DNA from: Welwitschia mirabilis
Taxonomy: Eukaryota > Gnetophyta > Gnetopsida > Welwitschiales
Reading direction: 5' to 3'
Assembly (NCBI GenBank): GCA_051453625.1
Contig: JBOZIK010000001.1
Coordinates: forward strand, 251,988,798-252,052,797
Length of the DNA stretch: 64,000 bases
Part shown: in pieces, positions 12,891-25,494 of the stretch
Numbering within the stretch: position 1 is the first letter of the stretch
Layout: each line of letters begins with the position of its first letter
Program-made: the position numbers and the translations under genes
Notes under the pieces: model-generated
The model's input: only the letters and a program-made list of their open reading frames with translations
Told to the model about the DNA's origin: nothing
Databases searched by the model: none

Positions 12891-14708
12891 AATAATAATA
12901 AAAATTAATAAATTTTTTTAATTTAATAAAAATTAATAAAATTTTTACTTTAAATTAAAAAGTTAAAATATATAATGTTTTGCATTATATTCAGTATCTC
13001 CTATTACACATATTATTATGTCATTTATCATTATCATGATTACTAGTACTATTTCTTTTACATTTTTTTTAATTTACAGGATTAACCTACAAAATAGCTA
13101 TCACTAGCATAAAGCTATAGACATCTACACTAGTAGGCCATAAGGTAAGGTAAATAATGCAATTCCTTGTTATCATGTAAAAGAATGAATATCATTAGGT
13201 ATTTTGATAATAGGTTTGATACCATACCCTGTGTCAAACATCTAAATTAGTAATAGGATTCCTTCCTCTTATTATCATAACTTTACAAGACATCTAAGGA
13301 GACCCATGAAGGGGCCTGATGAAGCCTAAAATTTTGATAAAATAAGGTATTAATGATAATCATCTTTCATTATTTCAAAGTTATAATACTGCACTTAGAG
13401 ATATTTTTATACTATTTAAGAGATAAGAGAAGTATATCTTTGATGATTTATTTTGAGGTAAATTATGATTCTCATAATTAGATGACTAAGATCTAAGAAG
13501 GATATGCAAAGAATAAAGAACTACTTCAAGCTAGTAATCCTAGAGATAACTTAGAGATCCTTTTCCATCATCTTATTTCATCCACTTACTAATGTAATGA
13601 TTTAGATTCATTTTAACACTGGATTCATTATATTAGATTGTATAAAAATCTTTTAGAAAATCAATATATTGGAAATGTACATTCAGGTATATCGCAGTTA
13701 ATAATTTCTGGTCATTCTTTAGTAAAATTTGATGTTTTCATGTAATATTAGTTATAAGAAATGTAACTAAATCAATTCACATTTTTGAAGTTCTAATAAT
13801 TACTATGACAAATACCTATGATGTTATAGTTCCATTTCCTAGTGTATTTTGTTGTTGTCACACCATGGAACTTACATGTCAAAAATCTAAATTTTTTACA
13901 CCTGCCTCACTTGAAACCGATCTAAGTAAATCTATATAAAATCCTCAGCAATGCCAATTTAGATATGAATGTTAAGTACATGCTATTAAACTCATTTTAG
14001 ATCATTTTCATGATTTATTTTGCATTGGAAGTAGTTTTAATCACATGTATCTCTCTATTTTCTTATCATTTAAGTTGATGTTATCTCTATATTAACTTTG
14101 GAAACTTTCTCTATTTTTAATTCTCATTTCTTATTGCATAATAGACTCATTCTTATTCTTTTACATCCTCACGAAATCCAATTTCATCTCACTTCTCCTA
14201 TTTCAATTCAACTAGAGGGTATTTTACAGTGGTGAAGTTCATGTGAATAGCTAGTATATAAGGAGGATAAGGCATTAAATCTTGTAATTATTTGGATGAA
14301 ATACTAATGAAAATGGCTATGATTGCATTTGTAACTAATAAGTGTTATTTTATCTTATTTTCATGCCTATGTTTACACGATTTATTTATTTTTTAATGCA
14401 TTTGTCGGAATCCAATTAGAATTCTTATGGCATGTTTCATAGTAAAGTGCTACTAGGACCATAATACATTCAGTGTCTATAATGGAATTATTTAATCTTG
14501 CATGAATGGTACCTCTATGTCAAAGGAAGCATGTGTTCTATCCCTCTTTTCTCTTCTTTCCTCCATTCTTCTCATTTATTCTAATACCGTTCTCATCCTT
14601 TGTTCTAAAGAAGTAAATGATGAATTATTATTCTTTCCTTTTGAATAACATAAATTGAGCATGTACATCTATAATTTACTTGAATATAAATTTAAAATAT
14701 CTCATTCA
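12891..14708 (+). other. Element C 3' region before the 3' LTR
   Basis: About 1.8 kb between integrase and LTR. Athila/Tat elements often carry an extra ORF here, but I could not recognise one. 12,890-12,965 is a strongly A/T block rich in TTAATAAA repeats. A purine run, GAAGGGGCC, lies near 13,307. No clear polypurine tract adjoins 14,709. Confidence 0.4.
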
Positions 14709-15137
14709 TGTTAGTTTTTTTCTCTTTTTTAATCTTTCATAATTAAAGTAAAAACTAGTGAATTTTAATGCTTGTTTTAATCATAAGTATTTTTTAGTAA
14801 CTTTAAGTACTTTGAAACTTTATTAATATATTTCTATATTAATTTAAAAAATATTTTGTGTAGTTACTTAAAACTCAAATTTGGCCCTTTAAATTCCTTT
14901 TTTGGCTATTTATGGTTAAGCTATAGTTTTAATTAAAATATTTTTGAAATTGTGAAATCTTTATTTTTAATTTTTACAAGTAAATTATTCTATCATAATT
15001 TCTGTGTTTTTAAAAAGTTAAGATCTGATCTTGTTGTACTTTTTAAGAAATTTTAAATCATGAAATTCATTGATCTATTTCTTAATAGTTTTGATCGATC
15101 TTACTTAATCTTGAATATTTGATTCTAAAAACTTATT
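14709..15137 (+). repeat. 3' LTR of element C, first part
   Basis: It begins TGTTAG and matches the first third of the LTR at 6,442. It ends at the copia insertion, and its last five bases, TTATT (15,133-15,137), are the left copy of the copia target duplication. Confidence 0.75.
15133..15137. repeat. Target-site duplication, left copy
   Basis: TTATT directly before the copia LTR end. The same five bases follow the other LTR at 27,600-27,604. Confidence 0.8.
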
Positions 15138-16553
15138 TGAGGATTGATTTGAACTTAGAGGATAGGATGAATGAGTTCCATTAAATAAAATTAAAAAATA
15201 AATAATACAATTGTATATAAATGCATAATCAAAACATCCTATCAAATAATATGGTTCTCCAACCTGGTATGTTCACACATAGAGGATAGCTTCTATTCAC
15301 ACCTCCATATATTCTTAACCTATAATGAAATATTGGTTTTCTAGCATGCCACCAACTTAATAATGAGTGAGAGTCTTCTTGCAAGGTAGCACTCTCTCCC
15401 CTTCAAGGAAACAATGGTTTTCACAGGCATATCACAAAGCTTTATAATAGTAAAAGTCTTCTTTCAAGACAACACTCTCTCCCCTATAAGGAAATAGTGG
15501 TTTTCACAGGCACATCATAAATCTTTATAATAATGAAAGTCTTTTCATAAGATAGTAGTTTATCCCATGCAAGGAAATAATAGTTTTCTAGCTAACTAAT
15601 AATTTTACATTCAATAAGTGTCTAAAAGTACAATAGCAAATGCACACCCCTACAAGGGTTTTCTTATAAAGTATTTGATATTCAAGAAATGGACTCTATA
15701 ATAATATTCAATAATAAGATAGTCCATAATGAATAGCCAAATGTAATACAATAACAAGCCTAAACATTTTATTTTGATGAGGATTTAAGATCCTTGATGT
15801 TATTATCATCATCATGAGTATGAATGAGAAAGATGATAGTAGTAAAGATCCAAATCCAAGGGATGAAATAATGCAATCTCCTTGCTATTGAATCTTGATT
15901 TATTCTTGATATGTTCCCAAGATCTATATATCTTTTGATTCAATGAACTGTAAAAAGTTTTTTCTTTGTTTCATAACATCAAGAATTTATAATGTTGAGG
16001 AAGATCTAGTTGTTTGAGCTTAAAAGATAGTTGTTTTGATTCTGTAACTATAATATAATGAATAGTTAATGTATGTAACTTTACTTTTAATTGATTTAAA
16101 CTTTAGTTTAAGATGTCTTGAATTTTGTAGGCATCTTCACTCTAGATGTCTTTATTTTTGTAGATGTCTTAAGTCAACTTGTCTAGATTCTAATGAATTT
16201 TACACTATAGTATTCTTATATCTTTATGATCATAAATTTGTGATGTTTTAATGCTTACCTAAAACATAAGATGTTAGTCAAAATTGAATTTACTCTATTA
16301 CTTGTTTCAATCTAGTATGTTCAAGATGTCTTTAGTTTTCTAGATGTCTTGATTTAAGATATCTTCAATTTCTTAGACATCTTCAGACAATTGATTTTAT
16401 AGTGTAGCCTCTAATCCTTTTCGTAAGATGTTATCTTTGAAGATCCATCATGATCAAGTATCTTATTAAGATTTGATATTCATGTAATGACTCATCTACA
16501 GCATTACATAAAATATTTGACAAATGAAATCATCAAAACTAAATTTTCCAACA
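15138..16553 (-). repeat. Copia 3' LTR
   Basis: It matches 26,175-27,599 along its full length, with visible divergence. On the minus strand it runs from TGTTGGAAAA (near 16,553) to CCTCA (15,138). It contains about three degenerate 82-bp tandem units (15,349-15,600) and six exact copies of AGATGTCT or its complement between 16,111 and 16,382. Confidence 0.88.
15349..15600. repeat. 82-bp tandem repeats inside the copia LTR
   Basis: The blocks ACTCTCTCCC, AAGGAAAYARTGGTTTTC and CACAGGCA recur about every 82 bases (for example 15,391 and 15,473, with a third more degenerate unit). The same array occurs in the other LTR at 26,355-26,600, so it predates insertion. Confidence 0.75.
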
Positions 16554-16568
16554 ATCTTCCCCTTCTTC
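16554..16568 (-). other. Copia polypurine tract
   Basis: On the minus strand the sequence GAAGAAGGGGAAGAT abuts the TGTTGG start of the 3' LTR. This is the usual plus-strand primer of plant copia elements of this type. Confidence 0.8.
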
Positions 16569-17284
16569 ATGATGTCTAAAACTTGTCAATCTCATTAGTG
16601 TAATATCGACTAATTAATTAAAACTAAACATTTTATATTATATATAAATGCACATAATCATTAGTTGTAATAATCATGATGTTTACTACTTAAAATAAGA
16701 TGAAATCATATAGACATATACCACTTAAAAGAACAAAATAAGACATCTTTAGAATTACTCAAGCAATTTCATAAAATACACAACAATAGATGATGAATTA
16801 TTCTATTCTACATTCACATATGTATTAAAAAAAAGCAAATAAACATTTGAGAGTCTCTTAATTGCAACATACTAATGCAAATGTGCCATTTTAAGAGCAT
16901 GAAGTTCAAATGTATCAATCATTATTTCATAAATAATGGAAATTATACTAACATCATGTGAGAATATTTAGATCATCAAATAATTAAAGTATTTCAAATT
17001 TAAGAGTGTGCCAACAAAAGAATAAGATAAGAATGATAAATTTGCCAAACACAATACATGTAATAACAAGCACGATATATTAATAAAGTATTAAATAACA
17101 TGAATGTATGCCAAAATTTTAAGGAAAAATCATCAACACAAATGATGACACTCATGAATCCAATTTAATATCTCATAATCAAGAGCTATAGTCCCAACAG
17201 AGTGTCCTCAAGTTGGAAGATAGAGTATCAAATTAATCTACCATTAATTTACTATATAATTCTTTCCCTTTTTGGATATTAATA
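16569..17284 (-). other. Copia 3' untranslated region
   Basis: AT-rich sequence between the accessory ORF end and the polypurine tract. No ORF or motif was recognised. Confidence 0.5.
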
Positions 17285-19062
17285 GAAGGCTTTAATCACT
17301 CAGATATGAATCACTCATATACTGCTCACCTTGGCCTTCTTCCTTACTATTATTCCTATTGTGGGTGGTGAAGGTTGACTAGATGTATGATGATGATGAA
17401 GTTTGAGGTGCTATGTGCCTCTTCTTAAAGGGTCTATATGATGTCTTACCAGTTTCCTTAAAGTTCTATCACCTCATATGTTGATATTTTTGAGGAGTGA
17501 TAGAAGTCCCAAAGAAACTGCAGTGGCAGTCTTTATAAAGGTGAGAGGTATCTCAATGGATAAGAGTGGTTCTAGCTAAATGGGCTCTATATGAGAAGGT
17601 TGTGATGATTGTGGATAAACTAAAGGTGAAGAAGATGCATATGATGATGAAGAGTGTTTAGGTGATGATGGTAACTATGTAGGATAGCAGAATGGAATTA
17701 TATGATAAGGATGACAAAATATGAGAGGTGGAGAATGTGAGCTCTCGTACTCTATCTCTTATGATATTGGCCTCTACTAAAAAGGTCTTGGAGCTTGTAT
17801 ATTTTCTTGTACATGTGTCTCATGAGAGTCCGATACTCCCTCTAAGCCTATGTCTCATCTTTAGAAGACTCCTCTGAAGACTCATCGTTTTCTACCTTGC
17901 CTGATTTATATCCTGTGCCAAATGGAGCTAATGATTCTAATTCTCCTTCTACATCTGAATCCTCTTCTGACTCTATCCATGTGAAATTCCTTATGAACTC
18001 CCAACTCTCTATTGATGCCTCACCTTCACTTGCTATAGATCTATGTTTCTTCATCCTCAAAGGTTTCTTTTAATTTTGCCAACCATTTTTGAAATTGTCT
18101 TCAGTCCCTTTTTCACAGAAGAAGAGCTGTGAGTAGTAGTAAAAAATGATCTTTGCATTTGTGATGTCCTCCTGCTTGATCCCTTGTTATCCTCCTACAT
18201 CTATGATGTCCTCCTGCTTAATCCCTCCCTAGCCTTATAGGTGCTATTGATTTCTCACTAAATTCTACCAATAGTTTCTTCTAACAAATAAGGTTAACCT
18301 GTGGCACTAAGATGTCTACACTGCTAATGATTAGGCTAATAAGACCTAGATGATCTAAAGTTTATCCCTTGTGAAATAAATAAATGATATCTATATATAA
18401 GAAAAAATCCAAATCTATGTGAAATCTATGAGTAAACAATATATGATAAAGGTCTGCATGTGTTTGTAATAGTTGTAACTCCCTCCTCTAACTAAAATGT
18501 TGTAAAGTGTTATCAAACCAAGAATAGAGGCATCAGGAATCATATCTTTCCTTTTAATGTCCTTAACAAAATTCATTCTACTATTTCCAAATAATACATT
18601 GCTCATTTGATGCTAAGACACATTAATAATTCTAGAACTAAATAATTCTTTAAATGAACTACTATAAAACTATGGAATATTTAAATCATCTATGTTAAGA
18701 AATGAATTCATAAAACTTGGAATAATATGTAAATTTATGTCTCTAACATAAGTCTAAAATTCATTAGTGTTATCATCAATTTCATGAATGTTTGCATAGA
18801 ATTCCCTTACCAGTGGATCAGGAATGGGTTGAACAAGTTAAATTATCATTTCCTAACGGAGTTGAATAAAGTAACTCATAAGCTATTCTCTATGCATCTT
18901 CTAGAAACCAAGGGTTCTCTTTGTAATAATAGAATTTCTTAACCATGCCTTAAATCTTCTTTTCACTGCCTCATGATCAAACTGAGGTACATACTATGAT
19001 CTTGTTCATTCTAAGGCTTGTTCTTTATCTTTGAAAGTTCCTATTGCTTTTCTTCTTTCCAT
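17285..19062 (-). pseudogene. Accessory ORF of the copia element (plant-transposon-protein-like)
   Basis: From an ATG at 19,062 a single frame runs about 405 codons to 17,848, interrupted only by TAG/TAA/TGA where Gln or Trp would fit. After a frameshift near 17,750 it continues to about 17,285. The N-terminus is charged. Around residue 80 it has PLVREFYANIHE, resembling the opening of the 'putative plant transposon protein' domain seen in plant retrotransposon accessory ORFs. A hydrophobic region follows (about 150-260), then a strongly acidic Glu/Ser-rich segment (about 335-405) and a Pro/Ser/His-rich tail. It sits where pol is missing, downstream of gag. Function is unknown. The family name rests on one motif and overall layout. 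Confidence 0.55.
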
Positions 19063-19149
19063 TTTTACAAAATAGAACTAGAAACTAACAAAAGTTTAAT
19101 TGAAATGTAAGAAACTATGGAAAAATATGCACCTATTTAAGAAAATACT

Positions 19150-19600
19150 TTATTCTTATCTAATGTTAAGATGTCTCAAAAATCCAAGACATCTAACTAG
19201 AGAAGTCTAAGAAAATAGAGTCTAGAAAATCACTTGATAGTAACACGTGTTGAGTGAAGATTTTAAAATGAGATTTGGTCACTCATTTAGCTATTAAAAA
19301 GGGTAAAAACCCTATTTCTTTTGTGTTTTGTTATTTCTGTAATGGTATAGTCAAGACATTTACAAATTTGAAGATGTCTAAAACATAGAAATTAGATGTC
19401 TATAAATTTCAAGTTGTCTATTAGTAAAACATTTTGAGTACATTTTCCTATTGTAAAGACATTTACAAAAACCAATATGTCTCATTTAAAAATTTTAAAT
19501 GACATATCTCCCCTTTCAAGGCATCTGCAAAAGTCAATACGACTAATTCTAAGACATCTACAGATTTCAAGATGTCTTCAATAGAGACATTTATAAAACT
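19150..19600 (-). promoter_or_regulatory. AGATGTCT octamer array upstream of the accessory ORF
   Basis: Six exact AGATGTCT/AGACATCT octamers lie at 19,169, 19,187, 19,372, 19,394, 19,552 and 19,570, many arranged as facing pairs around an A-rich spacer, with more one-mismatch copies between. The same octamer recurs in both LTRs (16,111-16,382 and 27,185-27,428). The array lies directly upstream of the accessory ORF on its coding strand. That suggests a shared regulatory or structural element, but no function is shown. Confidence 0.45.
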
Positions 19601-19879
19601 AAAGACACCTTGAAATAAAATTTCTAGATTTTTTAAAATAATTAACAACTATTATAACCATAAGAATAACACTTTGAGAAGCTAAAAATCATATACATAA
19701 TTTAACTATTTATTATACAACTACATGTAATCATAATATCAACTCATAAGATAGATGCAATGAAGTTGAGATGTTAAGGATATTACTTGCTTTACTTACC
19801 TGATTAGGAAAGGCCCAATCTTCAAGTTTCTACATGAATTGATATATCATTTAGTGCTTTAATATTTTTCAGTTTTATT

Positions 19880-21120
19880 GATAAATAGATAATTATTGCA
19901 TTAGGTTTTAGCATCATTATCATGCCTTGAGTATCTACTACCAATGTGACAATCATGATCCTTCTTGGTTCTAAGAACTGTTTTAGCTTTTGGTATTTGT
20001 ATTTTCCTTGGTCTATCTTGCATATAATGATGTACCAATCTACTAAGCCTCTTGGTATTATTAGTATAGTATTATCTTTAAATTTTATTTGACATCTATA
20101 TTGATAATGGCCTCTCTAATGACAATAATATAAAATAATTTTATTTGTATATTCCAAATTCTTACACCCTAGCTTATAATTCCATCTTTTAAATAGAGAT
20201 GTTGAAGTTCCACTTGTAATCACATTGTGTCCCAAGCCACTCTTATCATTTAGATTTTTGTTTTGTCCAAGCATGATATCTAATGTTTTCTTGTCTTGTG
20301 TAAATTTTTCAATGATTTTCTTTAATTCTAAAATTTTTTGTCTTATATTCTTTAACACACAAGTTATTCTACTAACCTTAGCTTTAAGATCTGAGTTTTT
20401 TGAGAATAATTTATTGTAGGTATCGTTTTCTTATTCATATGCCTTTTCATGAATATTAAGTAATTTTTTATCTATGTACATAATTTTTGCAAATAAATAA
20501 ACTCTCTAAAATTAAATCATATTTTTCTTGAATACTCATATCTACATCATCCTCAGTATCTCAACCATATTCCTATTTAGAATCATTGTATTCATCCTTA
20601 GTGTGTATAATAGCCATGTAGGAAGGGTGTGCTTTTTCATTATCTGATGATTCATTTTTATAGTCTCATCATCTTCATAACATCTAATAAATAATGATTT
20701 CTTATTTTGAGGGCTTCTTATTTTATTCCTCTTGTTGTAATCTATTAGTACTAGGACATTTTGAGGAAACACGTTCTTTTCCTCCACACAGACAACATTC
20801 TATTTTTGAAAAATTTAAAAAAGAAGTATTATTAGATTACTTACCTTTAGCCTTATCTTTTGCTAAAATCTAGATGATTTTTTGAGCTTATCTCATCTAT
20901 GATACTTGTGCAAAATTAGTCTTTTTACTCTTTTTGTAATGAAAGCTAGTTCTTCATCTTCAACATCAAAGTTATATTCTTTCTATTGTTCTTTTATCTT
21001 TTCTTTTGATTTTTAATTTTTCCTTTGGCTTGTCTTAAGTGCAATGGGTTTATCTTTTAAGGCTCCATCTTGAATGAAATTCATTTTTATGATACCCTCT
21101 CTTATCTTACCCTAATTAAG
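19880..21120 (-). pseudogene. Copia gag C-terminal half with protease scrap
   Basis: Read on the minus strand: IKMNFIQDGALKDKPIALK, then YNFDVEDEELAFITKRVKR, a Lys-rich stretch, the poorly preserved first zinc knuckle and an acidic segment (about 20,600-20,800). A coiled-coil-like run (ILELKKIIEKFTQDKKTLD, near 20,300) with a SGLGHN motif follows. A second knuckle survives as YYCH*RGHYQYRC with its first Cys changed to Tyr. At 19,904-19,947 the frame reads IGSRYSRHDNDAKT, matching the copia protease LDSGCSRHMTGD loop with the catalytic Asp lost. Coding stops there, so integrase and RT are absent. Confidence 0.72.
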
Positions 21121-21419
21121 CATTTTTTAAACTTCCTTTCTTCTTTAATATTTTTACCTAATGAACATAGAAAAACCTATGACCTATTTTTATTTACTCC
21201 TTAATTAGAGTTTTCATATTATAAGAAAAACAAATCATATTAATATCATATATTTACCTATAATTAATTTCTATGTTATTTCGGTTTATAAATCATAGTG
21301 ATGTCATAAGCTTATTTCCTTTATTTCTTCCTAGTTTTCATCACATAAAAGATATCTCATTAATAATTAATGAGATGCAAACTTGTTGTTAACATACATG
21401 AATAAATTTTAAGGATAAT

Positions 21420-21840
21420 ACTTAATCAATATAATAAGAGGTTGTAACTCTAATTAATGGAATTACAACTTGATATCTGACCATCCTATAGATGTAAATT
21501 TGTTTTACTTCAAGTTCTAAACTATACAAACATGGCTAGGCTTAACTTCATAAACTTTTACTTCACTTGATATAACATCAATACTGGTGACAGGAAGTAC
21601 ATGACGTGGATGCATGCTTACAAATAATCCTTGCTTCCTCGAAGCATCTTCAGATAGTGTAACATGATCCATCAATGTCAAGGGCTTGAGATATTAAGTG
21701 GGAGTAAGTTCATACATGGATAGGAAAGGAGAGAGGTGATTAAATCCACTTCTAAAAGGTTAATATAAAAAAATGCAATGTGATCCACCTTGATGATGAA
21801 ATCCAAGTGTGGGGATGAACATTATTAAAATTATCTTAAT
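21420..21840 (-). other. Open stretch of about 140 codons, unidentified
   Basis: Within the insert one minus-strand frame carries about seven stops in 140 codons and reads as plausible protein (for example TLSEDASRKQGLF and SMHPRHVLPVTSIDV). It holds more CpG than its surroundings (ATGACGTGG, CCTCGAAG). I do not recognise the family. It could be an exon-like fragment of a captured gene or an element ORF. Confidence 0.3.
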
Positions 21841-23879
21841 TTAGTCTTGTTTGATGAATACAACATACAAATGCATGCAAATAATTCTAACTAGTATTGA
21901 TATTTAATGATTTATTTACCTAGTTATAATAATTCTAATCATCATTTATTTAATTTTATAGAAACAACCATAAAAAGAAAGCAAGCATACAAGAACAGTT
22001 CTTTTTCCAAGATTATCATGATAAAAATCNNNNNNNNNNNNNNNNNNNNNNNNNNNNNNNNNNNNNNNNNNNNNNNNNNNNNNNNNNNNNNNNNNNNNNN
22101 NNNNNNNNNNNNNNNNNNNNAATTAAATAAACTAAAACATACCTGGAGCTATGTTAATCCTAGAAACCCTCTTTCATGCTCAAATGACAATCTCCATAGA
22201 TTGGTGTAAAGAAGGTAAACCAAAAAACATATAGCTCAAGTATAATTGTTACAGTATAAGTATTTATCCAAGATTTCATATGGTTATATTATAAGAAAAT
22301 AAAAATAAGCGATAAGCTAGAGACTACTTATGTCACTTAACTATTAAGGAGTGAAATGCTTATAAGCATGCACATTCGAAGTAAGCTAAGGAAAAAATGG
22401 TGAAAGAGTTATTTCTACAATTAAATACCACTTATAAATAATTTAAATTAAATATACTATTATAAACATATTTTATATACTCAATTTTCCAATAAATATT
22501 GTGTAATAATTTTTCTATAATTTTAAACGTTAATTATACCATTTTTGGACTTTAAGAAGATATCATATTTAAAAATTAATCATTAATTAATTATGAATCA
22601 AAAATTGAATTATAGTATTTTTTAGAAACTAGACAATAATACATTCTTAAATATAACTTTAACTATTTTGGAATTATAAAAGTACTATTTCTAACTTTAT
22701 CATTTAAGGCTAAAAGCTACCAAACTTTCTAAAATTACAGTCCTACCATGCTACACTAAAATGATCATAACTTTCAATATACTGTGATTGTTTTAATGAT
22801 TCAAGATGTTTTGGAAATCTTATTCAATTTCCTACAATGTAGGATACTTAAGTTTACAAATATGTTCATATGTAGGTACAGGAATGTAAATTACTTGCTT
22901 ACTATATTTTGCATTTATTTTTAACATATTTTAATAAATAAATATTTTAAAATAATTACTCATCGAAATAATTACTATTTTAACATTTCCCCATTTATAA
23001 ACAATTCTAGACTTACAAAAAAATTTCATTAATTTATACCTATTAATTAATAAGATATGGTATTTTTATCCTATGCCTCTATTTTATAAATTTAATTTTT
23101 GGCATAACAAAAATATGATATAGTTTCTACAACTACTTAAGTAATTAATTAGATCAGCAAAATAATGAATATGCTAACTAATTAGTTATGGAAAAATAAT
23201 CCAATTATAAAAAGAAATACATCATTATAAAAATAAAAATCAAATTAATTCAATAAAACATTTACTATAAGCCTTGAGACTTTTCAGGGAAGAGTACTAG
23301 CCCAAAGAGAATTTTAAGGATTAGACTTTACCCCTAATAAGATGGTCTTAATGCATAATAGATAAAAATAAACATAATACTAAATAAACATGAGTACCTA
23401 AATCGTTTTTTTTTTTTCANNNNNNNNNNCCATCACCAAGCACAAGAGGCCTCCTCATATCTCACTATAATTCCTTAGTGGATGTTAATGGGAGAGAATA
23501 ATATTTTATAATAAATTGCATAAAAGCCATAAATAGTTCTATAATAAAAGATCACATCATTTCAATAGAAAAAGAAGATCATATGGATAATAAAGTAGCT
23601 TACTCGAAAATATTAATAAGACTTGGTAGTTGAAGATGATGAAGATCCAAGCCCAAGAGTTCCTTAGTTACAAGATTTTAAGCTTTAAAACTNNNNNNNN
23701 NNNNNNNNNNNNNNNNNNNNNNNNNNNNNNNNNNNNNNNNNNNNNNNNNNNNNNNNNNNNNNNNNNNNNNNNNNNNNNNNNNNNNNNNNNNNGAGGTCCT
23801 TAGTTACAAGATTTTAAGCTTTAAAACTCAAAGCTTCCAAGCTCTAAGCTCCACAAGTAAGAGAATAAGGAGAGAAGTA

Positions 23880-24000
23880 AAGAGAGAAAGAGAGAGAGAG
23901 AGAGGGAGGGAGGAAGGGAGAGAAATGAAATGCACTTGTAAGAAACAAAAGAAAAGTATCTCCTTTTTATAAGAAAGGAAAGGATCTCTATATATATACA
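23880..24000 (-). promoter_or_regulatory. Possible LTR-type promoter (TATA box plus CT-rich leader)
   Basis: On the minus strand a TATATATATAGAGA box (23,986-23,999) is followed by TTCTTATAAAAAGG and then a long C/T-rich tract including (CT)n at 23,885-23,905. This is the usual promoter and leader layout of plant LTRs. The transcript it would start is not identifiable because of neighbouring gaps. Confidence 0.35.
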
Positions 24001-24557
24001 AACAAAGGAACATAGTCCAAGATCATATGATTTAGTATTGATAAGTGGGATGAGTAATAAGTAACATTGGAGTACACAAAAAGGTCATATTTATGACNNN
24101 NNNNNNNNNNNNNNNNNNNNNNNNNNNNNNNNNNNNNNNNNNNNNNNNNNNNNNNNNNNNNNNNNNNNNNNNNNNNNNNNNNNNNNNNNNNNNNNNNAAG
24201 TGGGATGAGTAATAAGTAACATTGGAGTACACAAAAAGGTCATATTTATGACTCATGCACCTAACTATAATGAGTAATCTACTTGCTTTAATTAGCAAGT
24301 TCAATTGCATGCATCATTTCCTCATGCTATCTCTTTTTAATCCTTCATAGATTCATAAGTAAGTTTAATTATCCAAAGACATGCATCAAAAGAATAAATG
24401 CATAAATTTCAAAATTGGCATGTGCCTAGTGATATGAACTCTTCAATTCCAATGAGCAAAGCAATGAGTATGCTATGAACAAAGTGTCCTTACACGTCTC
24501 AAGAATATAAAAGTTATGGTGGAGTGAATCTACTAATTTATCATTCTTGGTTCTAAG

Positions 24558-25228
24558 NNNNNNNNNNNNNNNNNNNNNNNNNNNNNNNNNNNNNNNNNNN
24601 NNNNNNNNNNNNNNNNNNNNNNNNNNNNNNNNNNNNNNNNNNNNNNNNNNNNNNNNNNNNNNNNNNNNNNNNNNNNNNNNNNNNNNNNNNNNNNNNNNNN
24701 NNNNNNNNNNNNNNNNNNNNNNNNNNNNNNNNNNNNNNNNNNNNNNNNNNNNNNNNNNNNNNNNNNNNNNNNNNNNNNNNNNNNNNNNNNNNNNNNNNNN
24801 NNNNNNNNNNNNNNNNNNNNNNNNNNNNNNNNNNNNNNNNNNNNNNNNNNNNNNNNNNNNNNNNNNNNNNNNNNNNNNNNNNNNNNNNNNNNNNNNNNNN
24901 NNNNNNNNNNNNNNNNNNNNNNNNNNNNNNNNNNNNNNNNNNNNNNNNNNNNNNNNNNNNNNNNNNNNNNNNNNNNNNNNNNNNNNNNNNNNNNNNNNNN
25001 NNNNNNNNNNNNNNNNNNNNNNNNNNNNNNNNNNNNNNNNNNNNNNNNNNNNNNNNNNNNNNNNNNNNNNNNNNNNNNNNNNNNNNNNNNNNNNNNNNNN
25101 NNNNNNNNNNNNNNNNNNNNNNNNNNNNNNNNNNNNNNNNNNNNNNNNNNNNNNNNNNNNNNNNNNNNNNNNNNNNNNNNNNNNNNNNNNNNNNNNNNNN
25201 NNNNNNNNNNNNNNNNNNNNNNNNNNNN
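24558..25228. other. Assembly gap (671 N)
   Basis: Unknown bases. Any apparent reading frame through it is meaningless. Unlike the 100-N gaps it shows no repeated flanks. Confidence 0.99.
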
Positions 25229-25494
25229 TTTATTAGTTTTATCATGTGATTTTAATTCCTCACATAATGAAATGATGTAATTTTAAATGTTTGGCTAAAT
25301 TTTCTCATAAAACCTTTTAACATAATTTTTATTACTTTCTTGGTAAATTATAAAGATTATAAACTAAGGTTAATTTTAAAATGACATCTTATTTGATAAG
25401 AAACTTAAATGAGGATAATTATTTATTTTACTAAAAGCTTAACATAATTATTATTTAAGTAAATAAGGTTTACAAAATATGGGATATGATAATT

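Larger units (their letters stand above)
21121..25494. mobile_element. Foreign insert interrupting copia gag
   Basis: Copia gag similarity stops at about 25,495 (end of the UBN2 domain) and resumes at about 21,120, so roughly 4.4 kb intervenes. The block contains 862 N in three large gaps (22,030-22,120, 24,098-24,197, 24,558-25,228) plus 23,420-23,429 and 23,693-23,792. A purine-rich stretch and TATA box lie at 23,880-24,000. No RT, transposase or clear LTR pair was recognised, and the exact ends and target duplication could not be fixed. It is probably a third-level nested element. Confidence 0.45.

Noticed and set aside
13300-13330. GAAGGGGCC followed by TGATGAAG as polypurine tract and LTR start of element C
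   Set aside because: Sequence from 13,318 has no counterpart at the 5' LTR, whereas 14,709 does.
21907-22209. 100-codon frame on the plus strand
   Set aside because: It spans the 91-N gap, and the flanking real residues show no domain.
24032-24310. 92-codon minus-strand frame with repeated ends
   Set aside because: The repeated peptide ends come from the contig-overlap duplication around the N gap.
24547-25245. Long reading frames of about 230 codons on both strands
   Set aside because: They consist almost wholly of N from the assembly gap.
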